Positions 53,777 through 61,918 of a stretch of DNA of 64,000 nucleotides are shown here, one piece after another. The stretch spans positions 125,321 through 189,320 of the forward strand of contig NZ_QFWW01000013.1 in assembly GCF_003265345.1 (NCBI RefSeq), written 5' to 3'. The translations under genes were made by a program, and so were the position numbers. The notes beneath the pieces were generated by a model, which did no database searches, was not told where the DNA came from, and saw only the letters and a list, made by a program, of their open reading frames with translations. Every line of letters begins with the position of its first letter. Positions within the stretch are counted from its first letter, which is position 1. The DNA is from Lentzea terrae. Its GTDB lineage: Bacteria > Actinomycetota > Actinomycetes > Mycobacteriales > Pseudonocardiaceae.

Positions 53777-55629
53777 CCCGGGCGGAGGTAGTCCTCGCTC
53801 GGGTCATCGGCGCGCTGGTGGCCGCGTGTGTGCTCTTCGCCGTCGTGCACACCGCGGTCACCGGCGCGATTTCGCATCCGCGGAACTGGCTGATCGCAAT
53901 CGCCTTCACACTGCTCGGTGTGCGGGTGATCGGGCATGTCCGCGGGTCGTCCGTGGGGTGGTTGTTGCTGGTCATGGGCGTGTTCGGCGGCATCGCCGTC
54001 GCGGTCGCCGGCCAGCCGGCCGATCATCCAGCCCGATGGGTCGAGGAGTGGGTCTGGTGGCCGACCTACGCGCTGCTGCCCGCCGTCGCACTGGTTTTCC
54101 CCAACGGCAGGCCGTTGAGCAACCGGTGGTGGGTCGCCATTGGGGTGTCGTTGCTGGGTGCTGTTCTCGGCACGGCCGGGCTCGCCTGGGGATCGTGGGC
54201 TGATCCGGCGGGCTTCCACCGCGGTGGTGGTCCCGCCGCCGCGAAGACGATCACCGCGATCGCCGTGGTCACGGCCGGGATCGCGGTCGTCGCGGCGGTC
54301 GTGTCGCTGGTGCTGAGGTGGCGCAAGGCCGAGGGTGACGAACGGCGGCTGCTGGTGTGGGCGGTCGCGTTGCTGGCACTGGCCGTTGCCGCGACCGTGC
54401 TGGAGACGACGGACGGGCACGTCGCCTGGGTCGTCGGTGTGCTCGCGTTTCCGGCTGCCGCGGTCATCGCGATCGTGCGATACGGCTTGTACGACATCAG
54501 CCTGCTGATTCACCGGTCGTTGCTCTACGGCTCGTTGACCGTGGTGCTGCTGTTGGTCTACATGGGCGCCATGCTCGCGGGTGGGCGGCTGTTCGCGGCC
54601 GACGCCGAAGTCATCGGGGTGGTGGCGGCAGGGCTGGTGTTCGCGCCGATCCGCAGCTGGGTGCAGCGCAAGCTCGACCTGTGGCTGTTCGGTGTGCGAG
54701 CGGATCCGTATGTCGCTTTGTCGACTTTGAGCGAGAAGCTCGAGCGGTCGCAGGACGTGCTGCCGACGGTGGCCGCGACCGTGGCCGCGTCGTTGAAGCT
54801 GCCGTACGTGGCGATTCGCGGCGGGTCGGTGCTGGCCGAGCACGGACGCAGTCGCGGGTGGCCGCAACTGCGCTTCCCCATGACGTACCGGGGTGCGCTG
54901 GTCGGCGACCTCGTCGTCGAGCCGCGTGCGCCGGACGAGCGGTTGAGCGATCGCGAGCTGAGTCTGCTCGTGGACCTCGCCCGGTCGACCGCTCCGGCCG
55001 CGCAGTCGATCAAGCTGACCGCCGATCTGCAGCTCGCGCGGGAACGGTTGGTGCGTGCACGCGAAGAAGAACGGCTGCGGCTCCGGCGCGACCTGCACGA
55101 CGGAGTTGGACCGGCGTTGGTCGGGATTCGGTTGCAGCTCAAGGCTTTGCGCCGGTCGTTGGGCGACGTGCTGGACCCGGTGCTGGGTGATGTCGACTCG
55201 ACCGCCGGTGAGGTGCGGCGGCTCGTGGACGGGCTGCGGCCGCCGATCCTGGACCAAGGGCTGGCGCTGGCCGTACGGGACGAAGCCGCGCGGTTCAACG
55301 GCGAGCTGACGGTGCGCGTCGAGGCCGAGGAGATCGACGGGCTGTCCGCGGCCGTGGAAGTCGCGGCCTACCGGATCGTCGCGGAGGCGTTGACCAACAC
55401 CGCGCGCCACTCCGGTGCTTCGACTTGCGTGATCAGTGTGCGCACGGACGGGGACCTGGTCGTGGAGATCGTGGACGACGGGCGCGGGGTGGCGCCGGAC
55501 GCACGGCCTGGAGTCGGGCTCGACTCGATGCGAGAACGCTGCGCGGAGCTGGGTGGATCGTGCACAGTGGGACCAGCGCAACCACACGGGACGAGGGTGG
55601 TGGCGCGGATTCCCCTGGAGGCCCAGTGA
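53755..55629 (+). CDS. Sensor histidine kinase, NarX/LuxR-type partner
   Basis: 624 residues from GTG 53755. The N-terminal ~350 residues have about ten membrane helices, then a soluble linker. HisKA_3: EERLRLRRDLHDGVGPALVGIRLQL carries the phospho-His. HATPase: EALTNTARHSGASTCVISV, VEIVDDGRGVAPD and GVGLDSMRERCAELGG. Its 3' end overlaps the response regulator by 4 bases. Signal unknown; the many helices suggest a membrane-embedded sensor. A shorter start is possible. Confidence 0.9.
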   Translation: MALAQRLTRAEVVLARVIGALVAACVLFAVVHTAVTGAISHPRNWLIAIAFTLLGVRVIGHVRGSSVGWLLLVMGVFGGIAVAVAGQPADHPARWVEEWVWWPTYALLPAVALVFPNGRPLSNRWWVAIGVSLLGAVLGTAGLAWGSWADPAGFHRGGGPAAAKTITAIAVVTAGIAVVAAVVSLVLRWRKAEGDERRLLVWAVALLALAVAATVLETTDGHVAWVVGVLAFPAAAVIAIVRYGLYDISLLIHRSLLYGSLTVVLLLVYMGAMLAGGRLFAADAEVIGVVAAGLVFAPIRSWVQRKLDLWLFGVRADPYVALSTLSEKLERSQDVLPTVAATVAASLKLPYVAIRGGSVLAEHGRSRGWPQLRFPMTYRGALVGDLVVEPRAPDERLSDRELSLLVDLARSTAPAAQSIKLTADLQLARERLVRAREEERLRLRRDLHDGVGPALVGIRLQLKALRRSLGDVLDPVLGDVDSTAGEVRRLVDGLRPPILDQGLALAVRDEAARFNGELTVRVEAEEIDGLSAAVEVAAYRIVAEALTNTARHSGASTCVISVRTDGDLVVEIVDDGRGVAPDARPGVGLDSMRERCAELGGSCTVGPAQPHGTRVVARIPLEAQ

Positions 55630-56291
55630 CGCGGGTTGTGATCGCCGACGACCATCCGGTGTTCCGGCGCGGGCTCAAGGCGTTGCTGGACGGCGAGGAC
55701 GGGCTTTCCGTGGTCGGTGAGGCCGCGGACGGGCTCGAGGCCGTGAAGGTCGTGCTGGACCTCGAGCCGGACGTCGTCGTGATGGACCTGCACATGCCAG
55801 GACTGGGTGGTGTCGACGCCGCCAAGCGGATCCTGGAGGTGCTGCCGTCGCTCGGTGTCCTCGTACTGACGATGCACGAGGACGACGAACTCGTGTTCGC
55901 GGCCATGAAGGCCGGGGCGCGCGGTTATCTGGTCAAGACGACCGACGACGACGAGATCGTGCGCGCGGTGCAGGCCATCGGTGCCGGTGAGGCGATCTTC
56001 AGCGCCACCATCGCGCAACGGATGATGGGCTACTTCACCGCGATCTCGTCGTCCAAGGCGGTGGTGTTCCCGCAGCTCACCGACCGCGAACGGGACGTGC
56101 TGGAGCTGATGGCGTCCGGCCTGGACAACACCTCGATCGCGCACAATCTCTCGCTGTCCGGCAAGACCGTGCGCAACCGGGTGTCGGCGATCTTCACCAA
56201 GCTGCAGGTGGCCGACCGCGCGCAGGCCATCGTGCGGGCCCGTGAGGCGGGACTCGGAAGTCCCTCCCAAGACGGGACACCGGTCACCTGA
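55626..56291 (+). CDS. NarL/LuxR family response regulator
   Basis: 221 residues. Receiver: VVIADDHPVFRRGLKALLDG (acidic pocket), VVVMDLHMPGLGG (phospho-Asp about residue 55), LTMHEDDELVF and KTTDDDEIV (Lys). The output LuxR HTH is LTDRERDVLELMASGLDNTSIAHNLSLSGKTVRNRV near the end. Translated together with the kinase. Confidence 0.95.
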   Translation: MTRVVIADDHPVFRRGLKALLDGEDGLSVVGEAADGLEAVKVVLDLEPDVVVMDLHMPGLGGVDAAKRILEVLPSLGVLVLTMHEDDELVFAAMKAGARGYLVKTTDDDEIVRAVQAIGAGEAIFSATIAQRMMGYFTAISSSKAVVFPQLTDRERDVLELMASGLDNTSIAHNLSLSGKTVRNRVSAIFTKLQVADRAQAIVRAREAGLGSPSQDGTPVT

Positions 56292-56354
56292 CAGCGGGAC
56301 TGGTCCCTCGTTTGGATCGGCGTCATCCGCCGAGCTTCAGGGGGCTTGAACCGC

Positions 56355-56900
56355 ATGGACATCACTTGGGACGTCGCACACGCGCGGCTGAGTCACGAGC
56401 GAATGCTGCACATCGCTCGGGCGCTCATCTCGATGCGACCGGAGACCGTCACGCTGGGCGGAGGGGAGCCCCTCGGCGTGCCGGGTCTGTTCGAGATCGT
56501 CGAGAAGTTCCGCGCCGCCGGCATCGACGTCGTGCTGCGCACTTCCGGCAAGTCGCTGCACCCGTCGATGGTGCGGACGTTGCTGGTCTCGTGCACGCGC
56601 ATCGAGGTGTGCGCAATGGCGTTCACCCACGCCATGCACGCGTTGCACCTGCTCGACATCGGCGCCGCCAAGCTGGACCGGTACGCCGCGTTCGGGCTGG
56701 ACGCGACCGGCATCCGGCGCGGCTTCGACCGGCTGGAGGAGTTCTGCGCCACCACCGCGTTCGAGCTGCCGCGGCTCGCGTTCATCGCGTTCAGCGAGTC
56801 GCTCGGGCCGGACCACGCGCAGTACCTGCAGTCGCTGGCGCCTCAGTCCGTCCGCGTGTCCGTGCAGACCGCCGACACGTCGGTCGTCAGAGCCAGTTGA
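56355..56900 (+). CDS. Radical-SAM-like protein lacking the CxxxCxxC motif
   Basis: 181 residues from ATG 56355. ETVTLGGGEPLGVPGLFEIVEKFRAAGIDVVLRTSGKSLHP has the GGEP SAM-binding motif and the following beta/alpha of the radical SAM barrel. The usual cluster loop should lie 25-45 residues earlier, but there the sequence passes directly from MDITWDVAH to ARLSHERMLHIARALI with no cysteine. Total length is about half of a normal enzyme. So it either lost its cluster loop by internal deletion or is a non-catalytic descendant. It follows the two-component genes by 63 bases and overlaps the DUF397 gene convergently by 14 bases. Confidence 0.6.
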   Translation: MDITWDVAHARLSHERMLHIARALISMRPETVTLGGGEPLGVPGLFEIVEKFRAAGIDVVLRTSGKSLHPSMVRTLLVSCTRIEVCAMAFTHAMHALHLLDIGAAKLDRYAAFGLDATGIRRGFDRLEEFCATTAFELPRLAFIAFSESLGPDHAQYLQSLAPQSVRVSVQTADTSVVRAS

Positions 56901-57060
56901 TCAGGGCGCGCCAGGCAGTCGTGGAGAACGCGAGAACGTCACCGCTCGCGTTCTTCGTGTCCCGGACGAGCGCGTCCTGGGCCAGCGACACCTCCACGCA
57001 GCTTTCAGGAGCGCCACCGTTGCTGTAGGTGCTCTTACGCCAGATCCGTTCCGCCGCCAT
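56887..57060 (-). CDS. DUF397 protein
   Basis: 57 residues from ATG 57060. RIWRKSTYSNGGAPESCVEVS, ALVRDTKNASGDVLAFSTTAWRALINWL matches the DUF397 pattern (WRKSSYS, CVEVA, VRDSK, W-F/L end). DUF397 partners of Scr1-type HTH regulators are very common in actinomycetes, and some behave as antitoxin-like partners. The start overlaps the regulator gene's end by 26 bases. Confidence 0.85.
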   Translation of the reverse strand: MAAERIWRKSTYSNGGAPESCVEVSLAQDALVRDTKNASGDVLAFSTTAWRALINWL

Positions 57061-57881
57061 GAGGGTCCTCTCGAAGTCCGCTGACGTACTCCGCCAACTT
57101 GCGCCTCGATTGTTCCGCATCCAGGGCCACGGCATCCAGCCGTTCGAAGAGCCGCCTGGTCCGCGCGACGGCGACGCTGTCCTGCGCCCACACCTGAGCC
57201 GTTTCGGTTTCGCTGTACACGACCGGAGCGGCCTTGCCGAACTCGTACAACGTGACCGGAGAGCGGAAAGAACAGATGCTCGCGGGCACGACCCTGAGGA
57301 CGTGGGTGTTGAAGAGGAGACGCAGGTACTGGTCTTCGCGAATGCGGGCATCACCCCAACTGCATCCGCAAGGCCAGCTCGTGCACGAAGAACACGCACT
57401 CCGGCCGGTTCGGCCGCCTCATGATCGCTTGCCGGTCCATCCGTGCCTGGACGAGCCTCGCGATGTCCGCAGGTGCTTCGATGTGCGAGTCGACGAACAG
57501 CTGTCGTGCGTAATCCTCGGTCTGCATCAGGCCGTGCACGATCAGGACGTCGTACGAGAAGATCTTCGTGGCCATCGCCTCTGTCATCGCGAGTGTGCCC
57601 ACGTTGTCCGACATCTGGGCGAAGTACAGATCGAAAGCGTTGTAGTAGCGCTTGCGGAACTCGTCGATGAAGTCGATGTCCTTGCCGCACGTCGCCAGGT
57701 ACTGCACGACGTCGACATCGCTTGCGCGCACCTTGCCGAGCTCGATGTCGGAGATCTTGCTCGGGTCCCAGCCGAGTTGGACGGCCATCGTGCGGCCGTT
57801 GAACGTGGTGCACGACTCCCGCAGGCGGCGTAGCTCATCGCCGAGGTCCCGGCTGTACGGGGTGGAAATGATCGCGGTCAT
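57035..57881 (-). pseudogene. Scr1/DUF5753-type HTH regulator, frameshifted
   Basis: The 5' part (57351-57881) encodes an XRE HTH (DELRRLRESCTTFNGRTMAV, DPSKISDIELGKV) and the first half of DUF5753, and stops at ...ALRMQLG. In another frame the reading continues as DARIREDQYLRLLFNTHVLR to SGLREDPHGGGTDLA (57035-57350), completing a normal ~280-residue DUF5753 protein. Removing one G from the GGGG run at about 57352-57356 (plus-strand CCCC) joins the two. So this is a frameshifted gene, a phase-variable homopolymer or a sequence error. The start could be ATG 57914 instead of 57881. Confidence 0.8.
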
Positions 57882-57967
57882 GCTCCTCGACGCTAGGGCT
57901 TGGATTTGATCCATGGAACGGGCTCGTTCGGGTGAAAACGCGCGTCCCAGCGCCCCGTGTCACCGCA

Positions 57968-57993
57968 GGTGGGACGCTGTCCCGCGTCCCACC
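57968..57993. repeat. Inverted repeat upstream of the 58083 gene
   Basis: GGTGGGACGC / GCGTCCCACC, 10-bp perfect arms with a 6-base centre (TGTCCC). The region also repeats GTCCC several times. It is between the divergent Scr1-type regulator and a secreted protein gene, so an operator or RNA hairpin is possible. Confidence 0.4.
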
Positions 57994-58082
57994 GTCCCGA
58001 GAACCGCCCACGGACTTGCCGATCTCCCCCGCCTGCCCAGAACCTGATCCCAGCAGGGGATCACCGGACCGGGGAGGACGAC

Positions 58083-58553
58083 ATGAAGAAGAAACTGGTG
58101 GCGGTCGCCGCCACTGTGGGGATGGCTCTGGGGATGACGGTGGTGACGGCACCGGCGGCATCGGCGGCATCGGCCGGGGACTGCATCGGTAACAGGTGCG
58201 GCGGAGTGAAGAACCGAACCGGGAAGCTCATGCACTACACGACCGACCTCAGCGACGGCCCGCCTGGGGGTTGCGACGTGTGGAACGGGGAGGGTGGGCC
58301 GGTGCCCTGGTTCAAGGCCATGAAGTGCACCCACACCCCGTTGCCCGAGGGCAACGCGGGCGGCAAAGGCTCAGGCACGGACGTGGACGCGTACACGTTC
58401 AACTACCAGGGCTACCACGAGCGCCACACCCGTCTGGGCCCATGGCGCTGGCGGCAGAAGGGGGTGTGGACGAAGATCCTCACGAACGAGTTCGCCGACT
58501 GCAGCATCGGTGCGAACAACGAGATCTGGTGCACCATGCTCGTGCAGAAGTGA
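58083..58553 (+). CDS. Secreted hypothetical protein
   Basis: 156 residues. KKKLVAVAATVGMALGMTVVTAPAASAA is a clear signal peptide. The mature part has six cysteines (CIGNRCGG, GGCDVW, MKCTHT, DCSIGANNEIWC) suggesting disulfides, and basic-aromatic segments (GPWRWRQKGVWTKI). No family recognised. Strong ribosome site GGGGAGGA. Confidence 0.7.
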   Translation: MKKKLVAVAATVGMALGMTVVTAPAASAASAGDCIGNRCGGVKNRTGKLMHYTTDLSDGPPGGCDVWNGEGGPVPWFKAMKCTHTPLPEGNAGGKGSGTDVDAYTFNYQGYHERHTRLGPWRWRQKGVWTKILTNEFADCSIGANNEIWCTMLVQK

Positions 58554-58577
58554 GCCGGTAGCCCACCCGGAACAAAG

Positions 58578-58616
58578 CTCTTGCCCCCGCGCGGGCTCTA
58601 GGCGCGGGGGCAAGAG
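58578..58616 (+). terminator. Terminator after the secreted protein gene
   Basis: Perfect 15-bp stem CTCTTGCCCCCGCGC / GCGCGGGGGCAAGAG with a 9-base loop, 24 bases past the stop. Confidence 0.9.
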
Positions 58617-58635
58617 TGGTGCCAGCATCACGGGG

Positions 58636-60231
58636 ATGCGACCTCGCAGACTCAGCGAAGCGTTGGAGGACTTGAAGGTCCGCAGCGGTCACAGCTACGA
58701 GACCATCGGCCGGAAGTGCCACGCGAGCAAGTCCACCGTCCACCGCTACTGCACCGGAGCGTCGCTGCCGCTGGAGTTCGGCATCGTCGAACGCATCGGG
58801 CGGGTCTGCGGCGCGGACCGCGAGGAACTGTTGCGGCTGCACCAGTTGTGGGTGAGCGCCACCAGCGACAAGATCCCACCTCGCACGGAAATCGCCGTAC
58901 CGTCCGTCGAGGTCGAGGTGCTTGCCGAGCGCCCGGTACGGCCCCTCGGTCTGGTGGCGGTTCTCGCGGTGCTGACCCTCCTCGTCGCCGGATCGGCACC
59001 GAGTACCCGGTCACAGCAGGATTCCGTGGGAGCGCAACAGGTTTCCGGCCCGGCGTGGGAACTGCCCGCGGCTCCGGTGCCGTCGACGCTGTTCGGTGTC
59101 ACGATCAACAGCGGTACCGGGGCCATGCCGTCGTTCCGGGTCGGTGCGGTCCGCTTGTGGGACAGCGGCACCAGGTGGTCGGAGATCGAGCGGCGGCGGG
59201 GCGAGTTCGACTGGTCGGTGCTGGACCGCCAGGTGGCCGGCGCCGAACGTGCGGGGCTGCCGGTGCTGTTCGTGTTCGGGGCGACGCCGAGGTGGGCGGC
59301 TCCTGGCGGCGGGGCGACCCCGTACCCCGACGGCTCGACGTCCGCCGCGCCGGACGACCTCGCCGACTGGGAACGGTTCGTCGGCGCGGTGGCCACTCGG
59401 TACCGGGGCCGGATCAGCGCCTACGAGTTGTGGGTGCTCGCCAACGACGTGCGGTACTACTCCGGGAACGTGGAAACCCTGGTGGACATGACCGTCCGGG
59501 CGGTCCGCGTCATCCGTGCCGCTGCCCCGGACGCGACGCTGGTGTGTCCCGGCATGGGCAGGCTGTGGGAGTCCGACGGCATGGGCTTCCTGAAGCGGTT
59601 CGCCGAGCTCGGCGGTTACCTCAGCTGTGACGCGGCAGGCGTGAAACTCTTTCCCCGCAGCGGATCGGACCCGCCCGAGACGATGCTGACCCTCGTCGAC
59701 GCGATCGACCGGACGTTGCACGAGGCGGGGATCCACCCGAGGCTCTGGAACACCGGCACGACCTTCACCATCGCGCTGCAGGGCGCGTTGGACGAGACCA
59801 GGGCGCGCAACTTCGCGGTCCGGTTCTACCTCGTCGGCCTGTACGCGCGGAACCAGAACCTCGAACGCATGTACTTCTACAACTGGGGCGGCACCAAGAT
59901 CCCGCTGGTCCTCCAACCGGTCGGCGGCAGCCCGACCCCGGCTGCGCTGGCCGTGGAACAACTGCAGAGATGGCTCAACCACGCGGAAAGCACGTCGTGC
60001 GGTCGCGGCCCGGCCATCAACCTGCCAGAGCACGTCTGGGAGTGCACGGTCACGATCACGGGTGACCGCCCGCATCGCGCCTCGATCCGCTGGACCGACA
60101 CCGGGACCGCGGTCACCAGCGCCACCTTCGACGTCCGCGCCGTGCACCGCCTGGACGGCACCGCGAGCGCGATCCGGCCTGGTGACCCGATCACGGTCAC
60201 TGAGGAACCGGTGCTCGTCGAACGGAGCTAG
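58636..60231 (+). CDS. HTH-transmembrane-glycosyl hydrolase-like fusion protein
   Basis: 531 residues. Residues 1-75 are a cytoplasmic HTH (SYETIGRKCHASKSTVHRYC), then a single membrane helix (LGLVAVLAVLTLLVAGS) near residue 105 and an outside domain of ~370 residues. That domain is TIM-barrel like (RLWDSGTRWSEIERRRGEFDW, LFVFGATPRWAAPGG, YRGRISAYELWVLANDVRYY, YNWGG), resembling family 39/cellulase-type glycosidases; the usual NEP acid/base is replaced by VLAND. It ends with a small beta-rich segment. A membrane-bound regulator sensing a glycan is one idea. Confidence 0.7.
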   Translation: MRPRRLSEALEDLKVRSGHSYETIGRKCHASKSTVHRYCTGASLPLEFGIVERIGRVCGADREELLRLHQLWVSATSDKIPPRTEIAVPSVEVEVLAERPVRPLGLVAVLAVLTLLVAGSAPSTRSQQDSVGAQQVSGPAWELPAAPVPSTLFGVTINSGTGAMPSFRVGAVRLWDSGTRWSEIERRRGEFDWSVLDRQVAGAERAGLPVLFVFGATPRWAAPGGGATPYPDGSTSAAPDDLADWERFVGAVATRYRGRISAYELWVLANDVRYYSGNVETLVDMTVRAVRVIRAAAPDATLVCPGMGRLWESDGMGFLKRFAELGGYLSCDAAGVKLFPRSGSDPPETMLTLVDAIDRTLHEAGIHPRLWNTGTTFTIALQGALDETRARNFAVRFYLVGLYARNQNLERMYFYNWGGTKIPLVLQPVGGSPTPAALAVEQLQRWLNHAESTSCGRGPAINLPEHVWECTVTITGDRPHRASIRWTDTGTAVTSATFDVRAVHRLDGTASAIRPGDPITVTEEPVLVERS

Positions 60232-61163
60232 AAAACCGATCCTCGTTGGGTGAACACGTCCTCGATCGGGCTCTGCGCGCCGAGAGCGAGCCTGAGCAGC
60301 ACGCGTGCCTTGCGCGGGCACAACCACCCCGCCATGACCGCACCGCGCTTGATCAGGTCCGACTCGGACCCGGTGAAGCCGTAGGTGCTGCGGAAGGTGG
60401 TGCCCGCGCCCGTTCGCGTGGCCACGACGACCGGGAACTGGGCCCTGGAGATCGCTTCGGCCATCTGTGCCGAGACGTGGCCGACGCCGGTGGCCGCCAC
60501 GACCGCGCCCTTGACGTTGAGCCAGTCGAGGATCGAGCCGTCGTCGTCCAGCGTGGCTTCGACGAGCGGAACCGTTGGGACGTCTTGGGGTCGTGGGAGT
60601 GCCGGCAGTTGGTGCGCGGGGTGGAAGTAGTGCGGGGTGCCTTCGACCAGGAGTCCCAGCGGACCGGGGAACGACTTGAAGGCGCTCGGGAGGCTGCTGT
60701 GTTCCTTGCGCACCCAGCGGGCGGCGTGGATCTCGTCGTTGATCACCAGCAACGCGCCGCGGCCGCGGGAGTTTCGTGCACCTGCGGTGGCGACGGCGGC
60801 GGCGAGGTTCGCCGGGCCGTCCGGTCCTGGCAGGCCGGGGTGCCGCATCGCGCCGGTGACGACGACCGGTTCTTCGTGCGGCCACAGGCAGTCGAAGAAG
60901 TACGCGGTCTCTTCGAGGGTGTCGGTGCCCTGGATGATCACGACGCCGCCGGCGCCACGGGACACCTGCTGGTCGGCCCAGTCGAAGGCCTCGAGGAGGG
61001 TCTGGAAGGTGAGCGAGGCGCCGGGGATGGTCGCCAGGGTGGCGATCTCGCCGACCTCGAGGCCTTGGACGAGGTCCTTCGCGCCGAGTGTCGGTGACAC
61101 CGCACCGGAGCCCGTCATCGTGATCGTGCCGCCGAGCGATGCCACCGCCACCTGTGAGCTCAT
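60228..61163 (-). CDS. L-asparaginase
   Basis: 311 residues, cytoplasmic. VAVASLGGTITMTGSGAV holds the first catalytic Thr, VVIIQGTDTLEETAYF the second Thr-Asp pair, and KGAVVAATGVGHVS the later loop. It hydrolyses asparagine to aspartate and ammonia. Overlaps the HTH-glycosidase gene convergently by 4 bases. Confidence 0.9.
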   Translation of the reverse strand: MSSQVAVASLGGTITMTGSGAVSPTLGAKDLVQGLEVGEIATLATIPGASLTFQTLLEAFDWADQQVSRGAGGVVIIQGTDTLEETAYFFDCLWPHEEPVVVTGAMRHPGLPGPDGPANLAAAVATAGARNSRGRGALLVINDEIHAARWVRKEHSSLPSAFKSFPGPLGLLVEGTPHYFHPAHQLPALPRPQDVPTVPLVEATLDDDGSILDWLNVKGAVVAATGVGHVSAQMAEAISRAQFPVVVATRTGAGTTFRSTYGFTGSESDLIKRGAVMAGWLCPRKARVLLRLALGAQSPIEDVFTQRGSVF

Positions 61164-61178
61164 GAGCCCACTCTAGGG

Positions 61179-61826
61179 TTACTGGCGCCAGTAGGTGATG
61201 TTGCGGAAGCGGGCCTCCGCGCGGCCGCTGCCGTGGTGGTAGACGCCGTTCTTGAAGTGCCGGGTGGCCCTGCCGCGGTCGTTGACCGTCGCTTTGAGAG
61301 CGCCGTTGGCGTAGACCTTGATCTTGCCGGTGCCGCCCGCGACGGCGCTGTGCTCGACGCGGATGCGGATCCACTTGTTGTAGATGCCGGTCGCGATGAC
61401 CGTGCTCGTGTAGTACCGCAGCGTGCCGCCGTTGGCGTTGGTCACGTTGAGCATGAAGTCGGTGGCCGGGGTGCCGGGGTCGCCGCCCCGCACGCGCAGG
61501 ATCTGCATGACGGTGGGGCCGTTGACGCCGCTCGGCACGTAGATCTCGCCCTGCCAGGCGTGCTGCCCGCTGGAGTACTCCTGCAGCCAGCGCATCTCGG
61601 TGCGCGGGTCGGTCTTGCTGCCCTCGCTCATCGGTTCGTCGGTGTCGTAGACCCACATCGAGTGGACGCCGCCCTCGTGCTTGTAGCGGGCGCTCTGCGG
61701 CAGATTCCACGGCTTCTGGATCTTGTAGGTGAACGGCGTCTCCGTCCACGCCGGGGCTGCCTGCGCGGGCGTCGCGAGCAGGGCGACGGCGGGCAACGCG
61801 AACAGGGAACGACGGGGCAGGGTCAC
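61179..61826 (-). CDS. Secreted polysaccharide lyase-like protein, copy 1
   Basis: 215 residues. An N-terminal twin-arginine-like start (MTLPRRSLFALPAVALLATPAQA) is followed by a beta-jelly-roll. DPRTEMRWLQEYSS and RHFKNGVYHHGSG resemble the RTELR and YFKAGVYNQ motifs of PL7 alginate lyases; the catalytic QIH is replaced by QILR, so substrate or activity may differ. GTG 61826 has GGAGG upstream. 25 bases ahead lies a TGGTCTGGACCA palindrome. Family assignment is by eye. Confidence 0.6.
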   Translation of the reverse strand: MTLPRRSLFALPAVALLATPAQAAPAWTETPFTYKIQKPWNLPQSARYKHEGGVHSMWVYDTDEPMSEGSKTDPRTEMRWLQEYSSGQHAWQGEIYVPSGVNGPTVMQILRVRGGDPGTPATDFMLNVTNANGGTLRYYTSTVIATGIYNKWIRIRVEHSAVAGGTGKIKVYANGALKATVNDRGRATRHFKNGVYHHGSGRAEARFRNITYWRQ

Positions 61827-61850
61827 GGGGGAAGCCTCCGGCCTCGGTTA

Positions 61851-61864
61851 CTGGTCTGGACCAG
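61851..61864. promoter_or_regulatory. DasR/HutC-type palindrome 1
   Basis: CTGGTC-TG-GACCAG, within ACTGGTCTGGACCAGG, differs in three positions from the known DasR consensus ACTGGTCTAGACCACT. It lies 25 bases before the copy 1 start codon. Confidence 0.65.
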
Positions 61865-61918
61865 GATGCGCACACCGAGGCCGGGCTCCGCAATCGTCGG
61901 GCCACGCCGAAATTCCGG

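Noticed and set aside
56887-57813. Single long minus-strand protein spanning the DUF397 gene and the regulator
   Set aside because: The DUF397 protein has its own ATG, and the upstream part in this frame is a shadow of the regulator reading frames.
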